A DNA stretch of 37,576 bases, from positions 1-37,576 of the forward strand of contig JAEXRM010000143.1 in assembly GCA_023440865.1 (NCBI GenBank), read 5' to 3'. Every line of letters begins with the position of its first letter. Position 1 is the stretch's first letter. This document shows positions 24,873 through 34,188 of this stretch, piece by piece. Below the pieces are notes generated by a model. It did not search any database. It was not told the origin of the DNA and saw only the letters and a list, made by a program, of their open reading frames with translations. Made by a program: the position numbers and the translations under genes. The DNA comes from Bacillota bacterium (GTDB lineage: Bacteria; Bacillota; Clostridia; DSM-8532).

Positions 24873-26642
24873 TCATATGTCGTCGTGAAAACCGATGCGC
24901 CGTTTGTCGGTGGACTCCGTTCGCAGCATGTCCGGGTCTGCCGCAGCAAGATGAAAATCGACCGCCTCGAACACCAATCCGGGCTTGGCTGCGTCTTGTC
25001 CGCCCGCTTGCGACGCCAGGCGCAGCAGCGCCTTGAGCTGCACGCGTTCTGCCAGGTTGCGGGCGAAACGCGCGTTGCCGAAATGCGGACTCGCCAGGCG
25101 TTCCGCCGGCAACCGCGCAAACCAGCCGGCTGCCTCCTCGCGGAACGCATCGGTCACCGTGCCGGCTTCACCCGCCATCGACAGGAAGATGTCGGCAAGG
25201 GTTTGCCGATCATAGGAGGGAAAGTGCAGCCGGTGAGGAATGCGGGCCGACAGTCCGGGATTCACCGAAAGAAAGCGCTCCATCTCCTCGCGGTAACCCG
25301 CGAGAATGACGATGAGCCGGTCGCGGTTGTTCTCCATCTCGGCGATCAAGGCGCCGATGGCCTCCCGGCCGTAATCGCGCCCCATGCTGGTTTCCGTTCC
25401 CACACCCAGCAGGTAGGCTTCATCGATGAACAGGACGGAGCCGTATGCGGAGCGGCAGGCGGATACCGTTTTCGGACCGGTCTGCCCCACATACTGCCCC
25501 ACCAGGTCGAACCGGTTCACCTCAAGCAGCTCTCCGTTCGGCAGCAGGCCCTCCTCGCGGAACAGCTGCCCCACGATTCTTGCCAGCTCCGTCTTTCCGG
25601 TTCCGGGCCGGCCGGTGAACATCATATGGAGACATGGTGGCGCAACGGCCTGTCCGTCTTGCGCCATCTCTTTTTCCAGCCGTGTCGCCTGGGCAATCTC
25701 CAGAACCTGCCGCTTCAGGTCGTCGATGCCGTGCATCGCAGCCAGCCTGTCGCGCGCCTCCATCTCCTGCCTTGCGCCGGAAGGCTGCAGGACCGCCGCG
25801 ATGACCTCCGCATCCATCAATGCCTCCGCACCGTCATGCGCCAACCCGCCCGGATGCGCTGCGGCATGCGCCAGCGCCAGCTCCTTTGCCAGATTGTCCA
25901 GGGTACGCAGGCCGTGATACCGTCCCGCGCTCTTCATGCGGAAAGTCCACTGCTGCTGCAGGCTGTCCGCCCCGTCCGGCAGCCGGAGTCCGAATGCCTT
26001 CATCCGGCTGCGCAGCAGGCTGGACAGCTGTGCGGCGTCCGGCTGCGGAAAGCGGATCAGGTCGATGGGGAGCCTGTCCGCCAGTCGCTTCCGAATGCGT
26101 TCGAGCTCCGGCTCATCGAGCATCGGCACCACGAAGACAAACCGGTTTTTGGGTGTCTGCTGCACGCACAGGTCGAGCAGACGCTGAAGCCAGACATCCT
26201 CGAACCGGTCAAGCCAATCCGACAGATCCAGTGAGAACAGGCCCGGTCCATCCTCCTCGATGGCATCCTTGATCAGCGCGAATGCTTCCTTCCGGTTATG
26301 GGCGAGATGCTCGCTGTAGTCCATCCGCATCTCCCGGTGGATGAACGGTTCGAATCCGTCCGCATCGCCCTGGAAGAGACCTGCGGCCACCAGATAGGCG
26401 TGCAGCGCGTCCATGACCGTGGAAAGGCCATTCCCGGGATCGATGGCAAACAGCAGGTGTGACACCGGAAAATGGGGTTCGGTCCGCCAGGAGACCAATC
26501 GGGGGCGGATGTGCTCCATCCGCTCCACCCACGCCTTGACATCTTCCGCACCCACCAGCCCGCGGATGCGCGCAAGAGCCTTGTGAATGCGGCTTTCGTC
26601 TTCGCTGGGCTGGTATCGGTTGACAAACTTGTCGCTTTCCAT
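24873..26642 (-). CDS. CbxX/CfqX-type AAA+ ATPase, third gene of the operon
   Basis: This 589-aa protein has two modules. Residues ~55-260 form an N-terminal P-loop-like domain with FAIDPGNGLST (68-75 core), where the Walker A lysine is Leu, so ATP hydrolysis there is unlikely. Residues ~295-560 form a CbbX/SpoVK-like AAA+ domain: Walker A GRPGTGKT (344-351), pore-loop Tyr384 in VGQYVGQTG, Walker B SVLFIDEAYLL (404-409 core), sensor segment ILAGY and the arginine-finger region NPGLSARIP. Members of this family remodel partner proteins as hexamers; the substrate here is unknown. GGGAGG lies 9 bases before the ATG. It is 78 bp downstream of the 798-aa paralogue. Confidence 0.8.
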   Translation of the reverse strand: MESDKFVNRYQPSEDESRIHKALARIRGLVGAEDVKAWVERMEHIRPRLVSWRTEPHFPVSHLLFAIDPGNGLSTVMDALHAYLVAAGLFQGDADGFEPFIHREMRMDYSEHLAHNRKEAFALIKDAIEEDGPGLFSLDLSDWLDRFEDVWLQRLLDLCVQQTPKNRFVFVVPMLDEPELERIRKRLADRLPIDLIRFPQPDAAQLSSLLRSRMKAFGLRLPDGADSLQQQWTFRMKSAGRYHGLRTLDNLAKELALAHAAAHPGGLAHDGAEALMDAEVIAAVLQPSGARQEMEARDRLAAMHGIDDLKRQVLEIAQATRLEKEMAQDGQAVAPPCLHMMFTGRPGTGKTELARIVGQLFREEGLLPNGELLEVNRFDLVGQYVGQTGPKTVSACRSAYGSVLFIDEAYLLGVGTETSMGRDYGREAIGALIAEMENNRDRLIVILAGYREEMERFLSVNPGLSARIPHRLHFPSYDRQTLADIFLSMAGEAGTVTDAFREEAAGWFARLPAERLASPHFGNARFARNLAERVQLKALLRLASQAGGQDAAKPGLVFEAVDFHLAAADPDMLRTESTDKRRIGFHDDI

Positions 26643-26720
26643 TTGGGAAAACCTCCCTGTGGTGATGCAGTTCTTGTGGGGCAGCCGGCCGGTAGTCCGG
26701 GTCTGACCGACCCCGGCATG

Positions 26721-29117
26721 TCAGAAGCCGAACCTGCGTACGGGTGCGCCCGCTCCGACAGACTGCGCCTGCAGCTCGGCCAGGGCGCTTTCCACATCGA
26801 TCGGCTGGATTTCCAGCACGGTGGATGCAGGCTGGCCGGAATAGGCGGAATGGCCGGTCCCGGGCAGTTCCGCGACTGGAGCCGGCCTGACCGCCCGTCC
26901 CCGGCGAAGCACTGCCTTCATGCGGATCCGTTCGGTCAGATTCCGGACATACCGGGCGTTGCCGAAATCACGCTCCAGCAGCAGCTGACCGGGCAACGCC
27001 CGAAAATGACGCGCCAACAGCTCGGCGGCCTCATCGCCGACGGCCTGGCCGGATCGCAGCTGCCGGATCGCGATCCGTGCCAGCACCTCCCGGTCATACG
27101 GCTCAAAATGGAGCTGGTGCGGCACCCGGTCGCGCAGGCCCGGGTTCATCCGGAACAGCTGCTCCATTTCCTCCTTGTAGCCCGCAAGAATCACCATCAA
27201 CCTGTCCCGGTTGTTCTCCATCTCGGCGATCAGCGCCCCCAGCGCCTCGCGGCCGAAATCCCCGTTGTCCCCGTCACCGTTGCCCGATGCCAGCAGGTAG
27301 GCCTCGTCGATGAACAGGATCGAGCCGATGGCCGACCGGCACAGCTGGATGGTCTTCGGCCCGGTCTGCCCGATATACTGACCGACCATGTCGAACCGGG
27401 TGGCTTCGATGAGGTCGCCCTGCGGCAGGAGGTTCTCCTCACGCAGAATCTGGCCCAGGATGCGGGCCACCTCGGTCTTCCCCGTACCCGGAGGCCCTGT
27501 GAACAGCATGTGCAGGCAGGGTGTTTGCGCGATCTCGCCCCGTTCGTATGCGGCACGCTCCAGTTGCAGTGCGCCCACCATCTCGCGAAGGCGCCGCTTG
27601 ATCGACTGAAGCCCCTCCAGCGCTTCCAGCCGCTCGAAGCCGGAAGGTCCGGAGCCCGCGGACGCATGGGGGTCTGCGGGCAGGTCCGCGGCGCTGATCG
27701 TTTCCCCGCCAAGTCTTTCGGAATGGGCCCGATGTGCCAGCTTCCACAGCAAAATCTCCGTGACCAGCTTCTGCGCGGTCCGGACGCCATAGAAGCGCAG
27801 GTCGTGCCGTTCGGCACGCAGCAGGCGTGCAAACCCGTCGCCGGCACTTCCGTCCCAGCCGTAGCCGTATGTGCCGAACCGTTCCCGCGCCACCTGGATC
27901 AGCTCGGTGTCCGTGTAGGGCGGGAACTGGATGACCCGGACATTGAGCTGGTCGGAAAGCCGGTTGTGCACGCGCGACAGCACGCCCGCATCCACAAAGG
28001 GAATGATGAAGACAAACTGGATGCGATGGCGCAATGACGCGCACCCTTCCAGTATCCGGGTGAATTGCGGCGTATGCAGCTTGTCCAGCCAATGGGCCAT
28101 GTGAAGGCCCAGGAGGCCCGGCGCTTCGTCCGACAATCCGTCGGCGAAGGTCTTCGTCTCGATGTCCAGGTCGGAAACGCCCGCGGACTCGTCCGGGAGC
28201 CACTGTTCCCCGAACTGCCAGTCCGTCCCGTACGCGTTCGCCTTGCCGCCGAACGGACCGTCGAGCGCCATCAACCGTGACAGCAGCTTCAGCGCCGTGG
28301 TGCACCCGCAGCCGGGCTCGATGGCGAACAGCAGGTGCTCGACCGGGCCTTCGGGATTCTTGCGGAAAGGCCTAAGCAGCGGCCGCATGCGCGCCCACTC
28401 CTCCATATACGCCTTGAACGGCTCACACCCCGCCAACCGCCTGCAATCGCCGAGAATGGTCTCCACGGTATCCGCGCGGGAATCGGAACGCAGCAGATCG
28501 CCATAACGGAAGCCCGGTGCATCGGGCCCCGGGGTGTCTTCATCGGAAGAAGTCTCCAAGTCATCCGCCTCGTCCCCGTCATCCGATGATGACCCGTGGT
28601 CGCAATCGTCGTCGTCCTCATTCTCCGATGCCGCCATGCGGACCACCGGGTCAGGGCGCGTCAATCGGTCCGCCTGCGCGGAATCGGACTTGGAACGCTG
28701 CCGTCCGGGCACATCGCCGAACTGCCGCAGCAGCGACGCCAAAACCGAATCCACATTCGGTGTCCGGATGATCTTCGCCAGATGGATGTCGTCCTCCTCC
28801 GTCGAGGGTTCCCGACCCTCGCAGAAGTAGATCACCAGCTGCTTGTCCAAAAGGGGACGGACCTCCGGATGGATGCTCGTGCACAGGACCGCATCGCCAT
28901 CCCGCTTCCACAGCAGTCCATGCTCGCCGCCCGCATAGTGGAAGGCGGCAAGCGCCGCCTCGCCCTCCATCGTGAAGGGGATATGGAACAGCAGGTCATT
29001 CTCATCGTTTCGCAGGATGTCGTACTCCTGCAGAATCAGCACGCGATCGGCAAGCAGCTGCAGATCGGCCTCATCGAACGGGGGCAGGCCCTCCGAAGGG
29101 TTTGTCAGCTCAGGCAT
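26721..29117 (-). CDS. CbxX/CfqX-type AAA+ ATPase with extra N-terminal region, second gene
   Basis: This 798-aa paralogue carries ~200 additional N-terminal residues. Residues 1-~135 match nothing I recognise. Residues ~164-196 are very acidic (ENEDDDDCD, then GDEADDLETSSDED), probably a flexible linker. The shared modules follow. The degenerate P-loop FAIEPGCGCTT (267-274 core) has Cys in place of the Walker lysine. The C-terminal AAA+ domain has Walker A GPPGTGKT (541-548), pore-loop Tyr581, Walker B SILFIDEAYLL and NPGLRDRVP as the arginine-finger segment. AAAGGAG sits 5 bases before the ATG at 29117. The unique N-terminus may bind a target or partner specific to this subunit. Confidence 0.8.
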   Translation of the reverse strand: MPELTNPSEGLPPFDEADLQLLADRVLILQEYDILRNDENDLLFHIPFTMEGEAALAAFHYAGGEHGLLWKRDGDAVLCTSIHPEVRPLLDKQLVIYFCEGREPSTEEDDIHLAKIIRTPNVDSVLASLLRQFGDVPGRQRSKSDSAQADRLTRPDPVVRMAASENEDDDDCDHGSSSDDGDEADDLETSSDEDTPGPDAPGFRYGDLLRSDSRADTVETILGDCRRLAGCEPFKAYMEEWARMRPLLRPFRKNPEGPVEHLLFAIEPGCGCTTALKLLSRLMALDGPFGGKANAYGTDWQFGEQWLPDESAGVSDLDIETKTFADGLSDEAPGLLGLHMAHWLDKLHTPQFTRILEGCASLRHRIQFVFIIPFVDAGVLSRVHNRLSDQLNVRVIQFPPYTDTELIQVARERFGTYGYGWDGSAGDGFARLLRAERHDLRFYGVRTAQKLVTEILLWKLAHRAHSERLGGETISAADLPADPHASAGSGPSGFERLEALEGLQSIKRRLREMVGALQLERAAYERGEIAQTPCLHMLFTGPPGTGKTEVARILGQILREENLLPQGDLIEATRFDMVGQYIGQTGPKTIQLCRSAIGSILFIDEAYLLASGNGDGDNGDFGREALGALIAEMENNRDRLMVILAGYKEEMEQLFRMNPGLRDRVPHQLHFEPYDREVLARIAIRQLRSGQAVGDEAAELLARHFRALPGQLLLERDFGNARYVRNLTERIRMKAVLRRGRAVRPAPVAELPGTGHSAYSGQPASTVLEIQPIDVESALAELQAQSVGAGAPVRRFGF

Positions 29118-29168
29118 GCATGCTCCTTTCCCATGAATCGACCATTGCCGAGGCACCCGAAGGCTTCC

Positions 29169-30926
29169 CTAATAGCCAATGGATCGCCGGACCCGGTCGC
29201 GGTTGAGCGCCTGCAGGTCCTCCTGCGCCAGCACCTGCTCGAAGTCGGTGACCCCGATACGGAGAGGCTCCGCGGGAGCCCCTCCCTGCCGACGCATCAA
29301 CGCCTTGATGCCGGTGCGCTCCACCAGGTTTCGGATGAATCGGGCGTTTCCGAACTCACGTGACTTCAGGAAAGCGTCGGGAAGCGATGCGAGGTATTCG
29401 GCGACGCGGTCACCCAGCTCGGGGTCGGGCACCCCCTTTTTCGCCGCCATGGAGAGGAACAGCATCCGCAGCTCGTCCCTGGAGTACCCCGGAAAGTCCA
29501 CGATGTGCGGAATACGGTCACGCAATCCGGGATTGAGGTGGTACAGCGATTCCATCTCCTCGCGGTAGCCTGCAAGGATGACGATGAAACGGTCGCGGTG
29601 GTTCTCCATCTCGGCAATCAGCGCACCGAGGGCCTCCTGCCCGTAATCACGACTGGAACCCGCATCCTCGTGCGCCGCAAGCAGATACGCCTCATCGACA
29701 AACAGCACCGAGCCCATGGCCGCCTTGCAGACGGCCATCGTGCGCGGCCCGGTGTGACCGATGCATTCCCCGACCAGATCGAACCGGTTGGTTTCAAGCA
29801 GATCGCCCACCGGCAGCAGACCCTCCTCGCGCAGGATCTGGCCGAAGATGCGTGCCACCTCGGTCTTTCCGGAACCGGGACCGCCGGTGAACTGCAGGTG
29901 GTGGCAAGCCCTTCCCACGCCGGGCAGATCTTCCGTTCCACCAAGATCACGGGTGATCTTCATGGTCCTGACAATCTCCATGAGCCGGGTCTTGACGTCC
30001 GTCAGGCCGATCAGCGCATGCAGCCGCTCCATGCCGGAAGGCGCCGCCTGTCCCTGGGGTGCATGCCACAGGGGGGGTGTCGGACCGAAATCCATTTCCG
30101 CCGCACGCCAGACGGGCCCTGTGCCGGCATGATTGACACTGTTGCGCGCACGGGCGATCTGCAGCTCCGTGACCAGCTTCATGACCGTGACGCGGCCGTG
30201 GAAACGACCGTCGCTGCGTTCCCGGATCAACAGATGACGGAACAGCGGTTTCAGGGAGTCGTGCCACGCGATGCCCGATGCCTCGAGCTTCCGGACAGCC
30301 AGCGCCGTAAGGGATTCATCGGACGCCGGCGCGATGCGGAGAAGCCTGGTGGGGATGTGCTCGGAAAGCTGGATCGTCATGCGGTCGAGCACGGACGGAT
30401 CCAGTACGGGCACGAAGAAAACAAATACGCATCGATCCGCCTTCTCGCGGCACAGCGCCATCAGTTTTCTGACCGGCGACGCATCCATGCGGCCCGGCCA
30501 GTTGTCCATCACCAGGCCGACCACACCCGACTGGAGATACCGCAGGTCATCGTTCAGATCCGTGAATGGCGTGTCTTCCGGAATGATATTGGATACCGGC
30601 TCGGCAAAGTTCCGCTCGATGAGCTGATACGTGTGGTCCTGCGCCTTGCGTCCGTTCGGGAAAAGACCGGTCTGCTGCAGGTACGCGTGCAGCAGCCTCA
30701 GCAGTGTGGAGCGGCCTTCGCCCGGATTGAGCGAAACCAGCAGGTGCCGGTTCGGAAACAAGCCCGACTTGTCCCATTGGCGGAGCTGGTCGCGGCTGGC
30801 CTCCATCTCCTGCAAAAAGTCATGAAACACTTCGAATCCGTCGAGCCGGGAGACCTCTTCCAAATCATGTTTCGCCGCCACGTCCGCCTTTGCGGCCTGT
30901 TTGGATCGATATGCCTGTTTGCCCAT
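29169..30926 (-). CDS. CbxX/CfqX-type AAA+ ATPase, first gene of the operon
   Basis: This 585-aa paralogue follows the same plan. The degenerate N-terminal P-loop VSLNPGEGRST (67-74 core) has Arg in place of lysine. The C-terminal AAA+ domain has Walker A GGPGSGKT (348-355), Walker B SVLFVDEAYLL and NPGLRDRIP. The pore-loop position reads VGECIGHTG, so the usual aromatic Tyr is Cys388. That suggests this subunit may hydrolyse ATP but not grip substrate in the usual way. It starts at ATG 30926 after AAGGAAG and ends in TAG 51 bp before the next gene. A TTGACA promoter lies upstream at 30994-31022. A non-equivalent role within a mixed ring is an inference. Confidence 0.8.
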   Translation of the reverse strand: MGKQAYRSKQAAKADVAAKHDLEEVSRLDGFEVFHDFLQEMEASRDQLRQWDKSGLFPNRHLLVSLNPGEGRSTLLRLLHAYLQQTGLFPNGRKAQDHTYQLIERNFAEPVSNIIPEDTPFTDLNDDLRYLQSGVVGLVMDNWPGRMDASPVRKLMALCREKADRCVFVFFVPVLDPSVLDRMTIQLSEHIPTRLLRIAPASDESLTALAVRKLEASGIAWHDSLKPLFRHLLIRERSDGRFHGRVTVMKLVTELQIARARNSVNHAGTGPVWRAAEMDFGPTPPLWHAPQGQAAPSGMERLHALIGLTDVKTRLMEIVRTMKITRDLGGTEDLPGVGRACHHLQFTGGPGSGKTEVARIFGQILREEGLLPVGDLLETNRFDLVGECIGHTGPRTMAVCKAAMGSVLFVDEAYLLAAHEDAGSSRDYGQEALGALIAEMENHRDRFIVILAGYREEMESLYHLNPGLRDRIPHIVDFPGYSRDELRMLFLSMAAKKGVPDPELGDRVAEYLASLPDAFLKSREFGNARFIRNLVERTGIKALMRRQGGAPAEPLRIGVTDFEQVLAQEDLQALNRDRVRRSIGY

Positions 30927-30993
30927 GGAATGCGCTTCCTTTTCGTCCTGTGTACGTTACATCTCGAATTTTGCATACGCATGCAGTCCTTCC

Positions 30994-31022
30994 ATGATGT
31001 CACAGCAGGAAGGGACTGTCAA
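30994..31022 (-). promoter_or_regulatory. Promoter of the triple AAA+ operon
   Basis: On the minus strand a perfect TTGACA (31022-31017) is followed after 17 bp by CATCAT (30999-30994). The leader is ~60 bases. The near-perfect inverted repeat AGTCCTTCC (30985-30993) / GGAAGGGACT (31008-31017) brackets the -10 box and could be an operator. Confidence 0.5.
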
Positions 31023-31027
31023 ACAAC

Positions 31028-31085
31028 GAAAGGCTTTCCGAGCGCCGCTTTGGACAATCGGCCGAAGCGTTTCGGAAAGCCTTTC
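31028..31085 (-). terminator. Long hairpin downstream of the nitroreductase gene
   Basis: GAAAGGCTTTCCGA (31028-31041) and its exact complement (31072-31085) form a 14-bp stem. The 30-nt loop contains a further CGCTT/AAGCG pair. On the minus strand the stem is followed by GTTGTTTG, so it probably terminates the nitroreductase transcript and insulates the AAA+ operon promoter just beyond it. Confidence 0.6.
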
Positions 31086-31135
31086 TGCGCGAGATCCGCA
31101 AGAAATGACGGAAAGGAGCGCGGCGTGGCGCATGC

Positions 31136-31753
31136 TTAGCGCACGTCCACGATCTCCTCAAAACCGCGGCGACCCGCCCGCGGATACAGCTCCTTGCCCG
31201 GCACCAGGTAACCCAGCGTGATGAGCATGCTGACCTCGTAGCGGTCCGGCACATCGAACGCCTGCTTCACGGCGTCGAAATCCATGCCACTCATGGCATG
31301 GCTCTCGATGCCGAAGGTCTGCGCGGCGTACATCAGCGACATGGCCAGCAAGCCTGTGTTCGACTCCGCAAACTTCAGCTGTCGTTCAGGCGTGGTGCCG
31401 TACAGGGAAGCGGCGAACTGCCGATACCCGTCGACCTGCTCGCGGTTGCCGAACATGGCGACCTTCGCTTCCCATTCCGGATTGTCATCCCCATAGCCTT
31501 CCTTGTCGGCCAAAAGAATCAGCGTCACCGGCGCCTCCTTGATCTTGGGCTGCTGGAACGCGGCATCGAACAGCTTCTGCTTCGCATCGGCGGACTGGAC
31601 CGCGATGATGCGCCAGGGCTGCAGATTGAATGCTGAAGGGGCCGTCACGGCCAGATCGACGATGTCCTTCAGGGTGCCTTCGGGCAGCGGCCGGTCCGGA
31701 TCGAAGAAATTGATGGAGCGTCTGTCCGTAAAAATACTGCGTGCGTCTTTCAT
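31136..31753 (-). CDS. Nitroreductase family protein
   Basis: This 205-aa protein belongs to the FMN-dependent nitroreductase family, which reduces nitro groups, quinones or related electrophiles with NAD(P)H. The N-terminal DRRSINFFDPDRPLPE and APSAFNLQPWRIIAV provide the FMN-phosphate contacts (Arg, Ser, Asn-Gln-Pro-Trp). GLLAMSLMYAAQTFGIES and the C-terminal LITLGY segment are also typical. The ATG follows AAAGGAG and the stop is TAA. It diverges from an HxlR-family regulator across an AT-rich operator region; this pairing usually means the regulator responds to reactive quinones or aldehydes. Confidence 0.9.
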   Translation of the reverse strand: MKDARSIFTDRRSINFFDPDRPLPEGTLKDIVDLAVTAPSAFNLQPWRIIAVQSADAKQKLFDAAFQQPKIKEAPVTLILLADKEGYGDDNPEWEAKVAMFGNREQVDGYRQFAASLYGTTPERQLKFAESNTGLLAMSLMYAAQTFGIESHAMSGMDFDAVKQAFDVPDRYEVSMLITLGYLVPGKELYPRAGRRGFEEIVDVR

Positions 31754-31849
31754 GTTTGCTCTCCTTTGCTCATGGAATCATGTTCATCCATGATTCCGTC
31801 ACGTTGTCCGATGTCTCATCCACTCACACACACAATCCACATCACATTT

Positions 31850-31902
31850 GTTACGATAGGATTGTTTGTTACTTATCGTAACCTTAGTATACTATGATAA
31901 CC
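31850..31902. promoter_or_regulatory. HxlR operator cluster in the divergent promoter region
   Basis: GTTACGATA (31850-31858) and TATCGTAAC (31874-31882) are a perfect 9-bp inverted repeat with a 15-bp spacer. A third half-site, TATGATAACC, is at 31893-31902, a direct copy of TATCGTAACC with two changes. The segment is AT-rich, in contrast to the rest of the window. Confidence 0.65.
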
Positions 31903-31904
31903 TT

Positions 31905-31934
31905 TTTACTTCAAGTACTATTTTGTGATATGAT
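31905..31934 (+). promoter_or_regulatory. Candidate promoter for hxlR-type gene
   Basis: TTTACT (31905-31910) and TATGAT (31929-31934) are 18 bp apart. They lie right after the third operator half-site, consistent with autoregulation. Confidence 0.4.
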
Positions 31935-31993
31935 GAATTCAGGAAGGCCAACCGGCTTTCCCCGACAGACAGTCTCACGAAAGGAGCACGCGC

Positions 31994-32299
31994 ATGAGCG
32001 AATCCGGCAAATGTCCGGTCGCGGAGGCGATGAACATCCTCAGCCGCAAGTGGGCCATCATCCTGCTGTACCACCTGCTGTCCGGACCAAAGCGATTCGG
32101 CCAGCTCGAGGCGGAAACCGACATCAGCGGCCGCCTGTTGTCGGAACGGCTGAAGGAGCTAGAAGCGGCCGGCATGGTCACGCGCACCCTTTATCCGGAG
32201 GTGCCGCCCCGCGTGGAATACGCCCTGACCCGGATGGGTCGCGAGGTGGAGCCCATCATCACCGCCATCATGACCTGGTCGCAGAAGTGGCTGGCATGA
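31994..32299 (+). CDS. HxlR-family winged-helix transcriptional regulator
   Basis: This 101-aa regulator shows the full HxlR pattern: CPVAEAMNILSRKWAIILLYHLL, then GPKRFGQLEAETDISGRLLSERLKELEAAGMV and PPRVEYALTRMGREVEPI. The conserved Cys at residue 6 or so is the redox or electrophile sensor in family members such as YodB and HypR. AAGGAG (31981-31986) precedes the ATG by 7 bases. It likely controls the divergent nitroreductase and itself through the sites at 31850-31902. Size and motifs are normal. Confidence 0.9.
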   Translation: MSESGKCPVAEAMNILSRKWAIILLYHLLSGPKRFGQLEAETDISGRLLSERLKELEAAGMVTRTLYPEVPPRVEYALTRMGREVEPIITAIMTWSQKWLA

Positions 32300-32343
32300 A
32301 CGGGAAATGATGTCGAAAGAATGATTGGGAAACATGCTTTCCG

Positions 32344-32373
32344 TTGACATGCCCCTCCGCCCCTTGCTACGAT
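32344..32373 (+). promoter_or_regulatory. Promoter of the ABC-F leader
   Basis: A perfect TTGACA (32344-32349) is followed after 18 bp by TACGAT (32368-32373). Transcription would start near 32380 and give a ~209-base leader before the ABC-F start codon. Confidence 0.65.
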
Positions 32374-32417
32374 GAACGCAGAACACCCGGCAACGCCGGA
32401 AAAGGAGTGCACCCCGC

Positions 32418-32450
32418 ATGGTGGTTTGGACGGTCCGCACGCAGCACTGA
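32418..32450 (+). CDS. Leader peptide MVVWTVRTQH
   Basis: This 10-codon frame has its own ribosome site, AAAGGAG (32401-32407), 10 bases before the ATG, and ends in TGA eight bases before the first terminator hairpin. A small CCGGC/GCCGG hairpin (32387-32399) lies just upstream of its ribosome site. Position and size match leader peptides of antibiotic-inducible attenuators, where ribosome stalling changes RNA folding downstream. Expression is inferred, not shown. Confidence 0.55.
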   Translation: MVVWTVRTQH

Positions 32451-32457
32451 GGTTTTC

Positions 32458-32481
32458 AAAGGGGGCAGTCTGCCCTTTTTT
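32458..32481 (+). terminator. Attenuator terminator 1 in the ABC-F leader
   Basis: AAAGGGGGCA (32458-32467) pairs with TGCCCTTTTT (32471-32480) around a 3-nt loop, using two G-T wobbles, and the T-run is part of the stem. It stands between the leader peptide and the ABC-F gene and would stop transcription by default. Confidence 0.75.
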
Positions 32482-32515
32482 GAGTCTCCTGCCTGCAAGG
32501 ACCCACCAAAACGAC

Positions 32516-32535
32516 AGCACGCGGCGGTGCTTTTT
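32516..32535 (+). terminator. Attenuator terminator 2 in the ABC-F leader
   Basis: AGCAC (32516-32520) pairs with GTGCT (32527-32531) around a 6-nt loop and runs into TTTTT. It is a second, smaller intrinsic terminator 35 bases after the first and 54 bases before the ABC-F start. Confidence 0.6.
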
Positions 32536-32588
32536 CATGCCCGAACCAAAGGCGGCATGCGGCACCCCGCTCACGGAGGATACCCGCC

Positions 32589-34158
<1,570 letters not shown>

Positions 34159-34160
<2 letters not shown>

Positions 34161-34188
34161 AAAGACCGTCCCCGCTTCAGGCGCGGAC
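34159..34188 (-). terminator. Terminator of the desaturase gene
   Basis: On the minus strand an 8-bp stem with one mismatch (34088+100 range: 34181-34188 with 34068+100 range: 34168-34175) is followed by GGTCTTTTTAGG. The desaturase stop codon lies in the loop region. It also follows the ABC-F stop within 30 bases. Confidence 0.5.
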
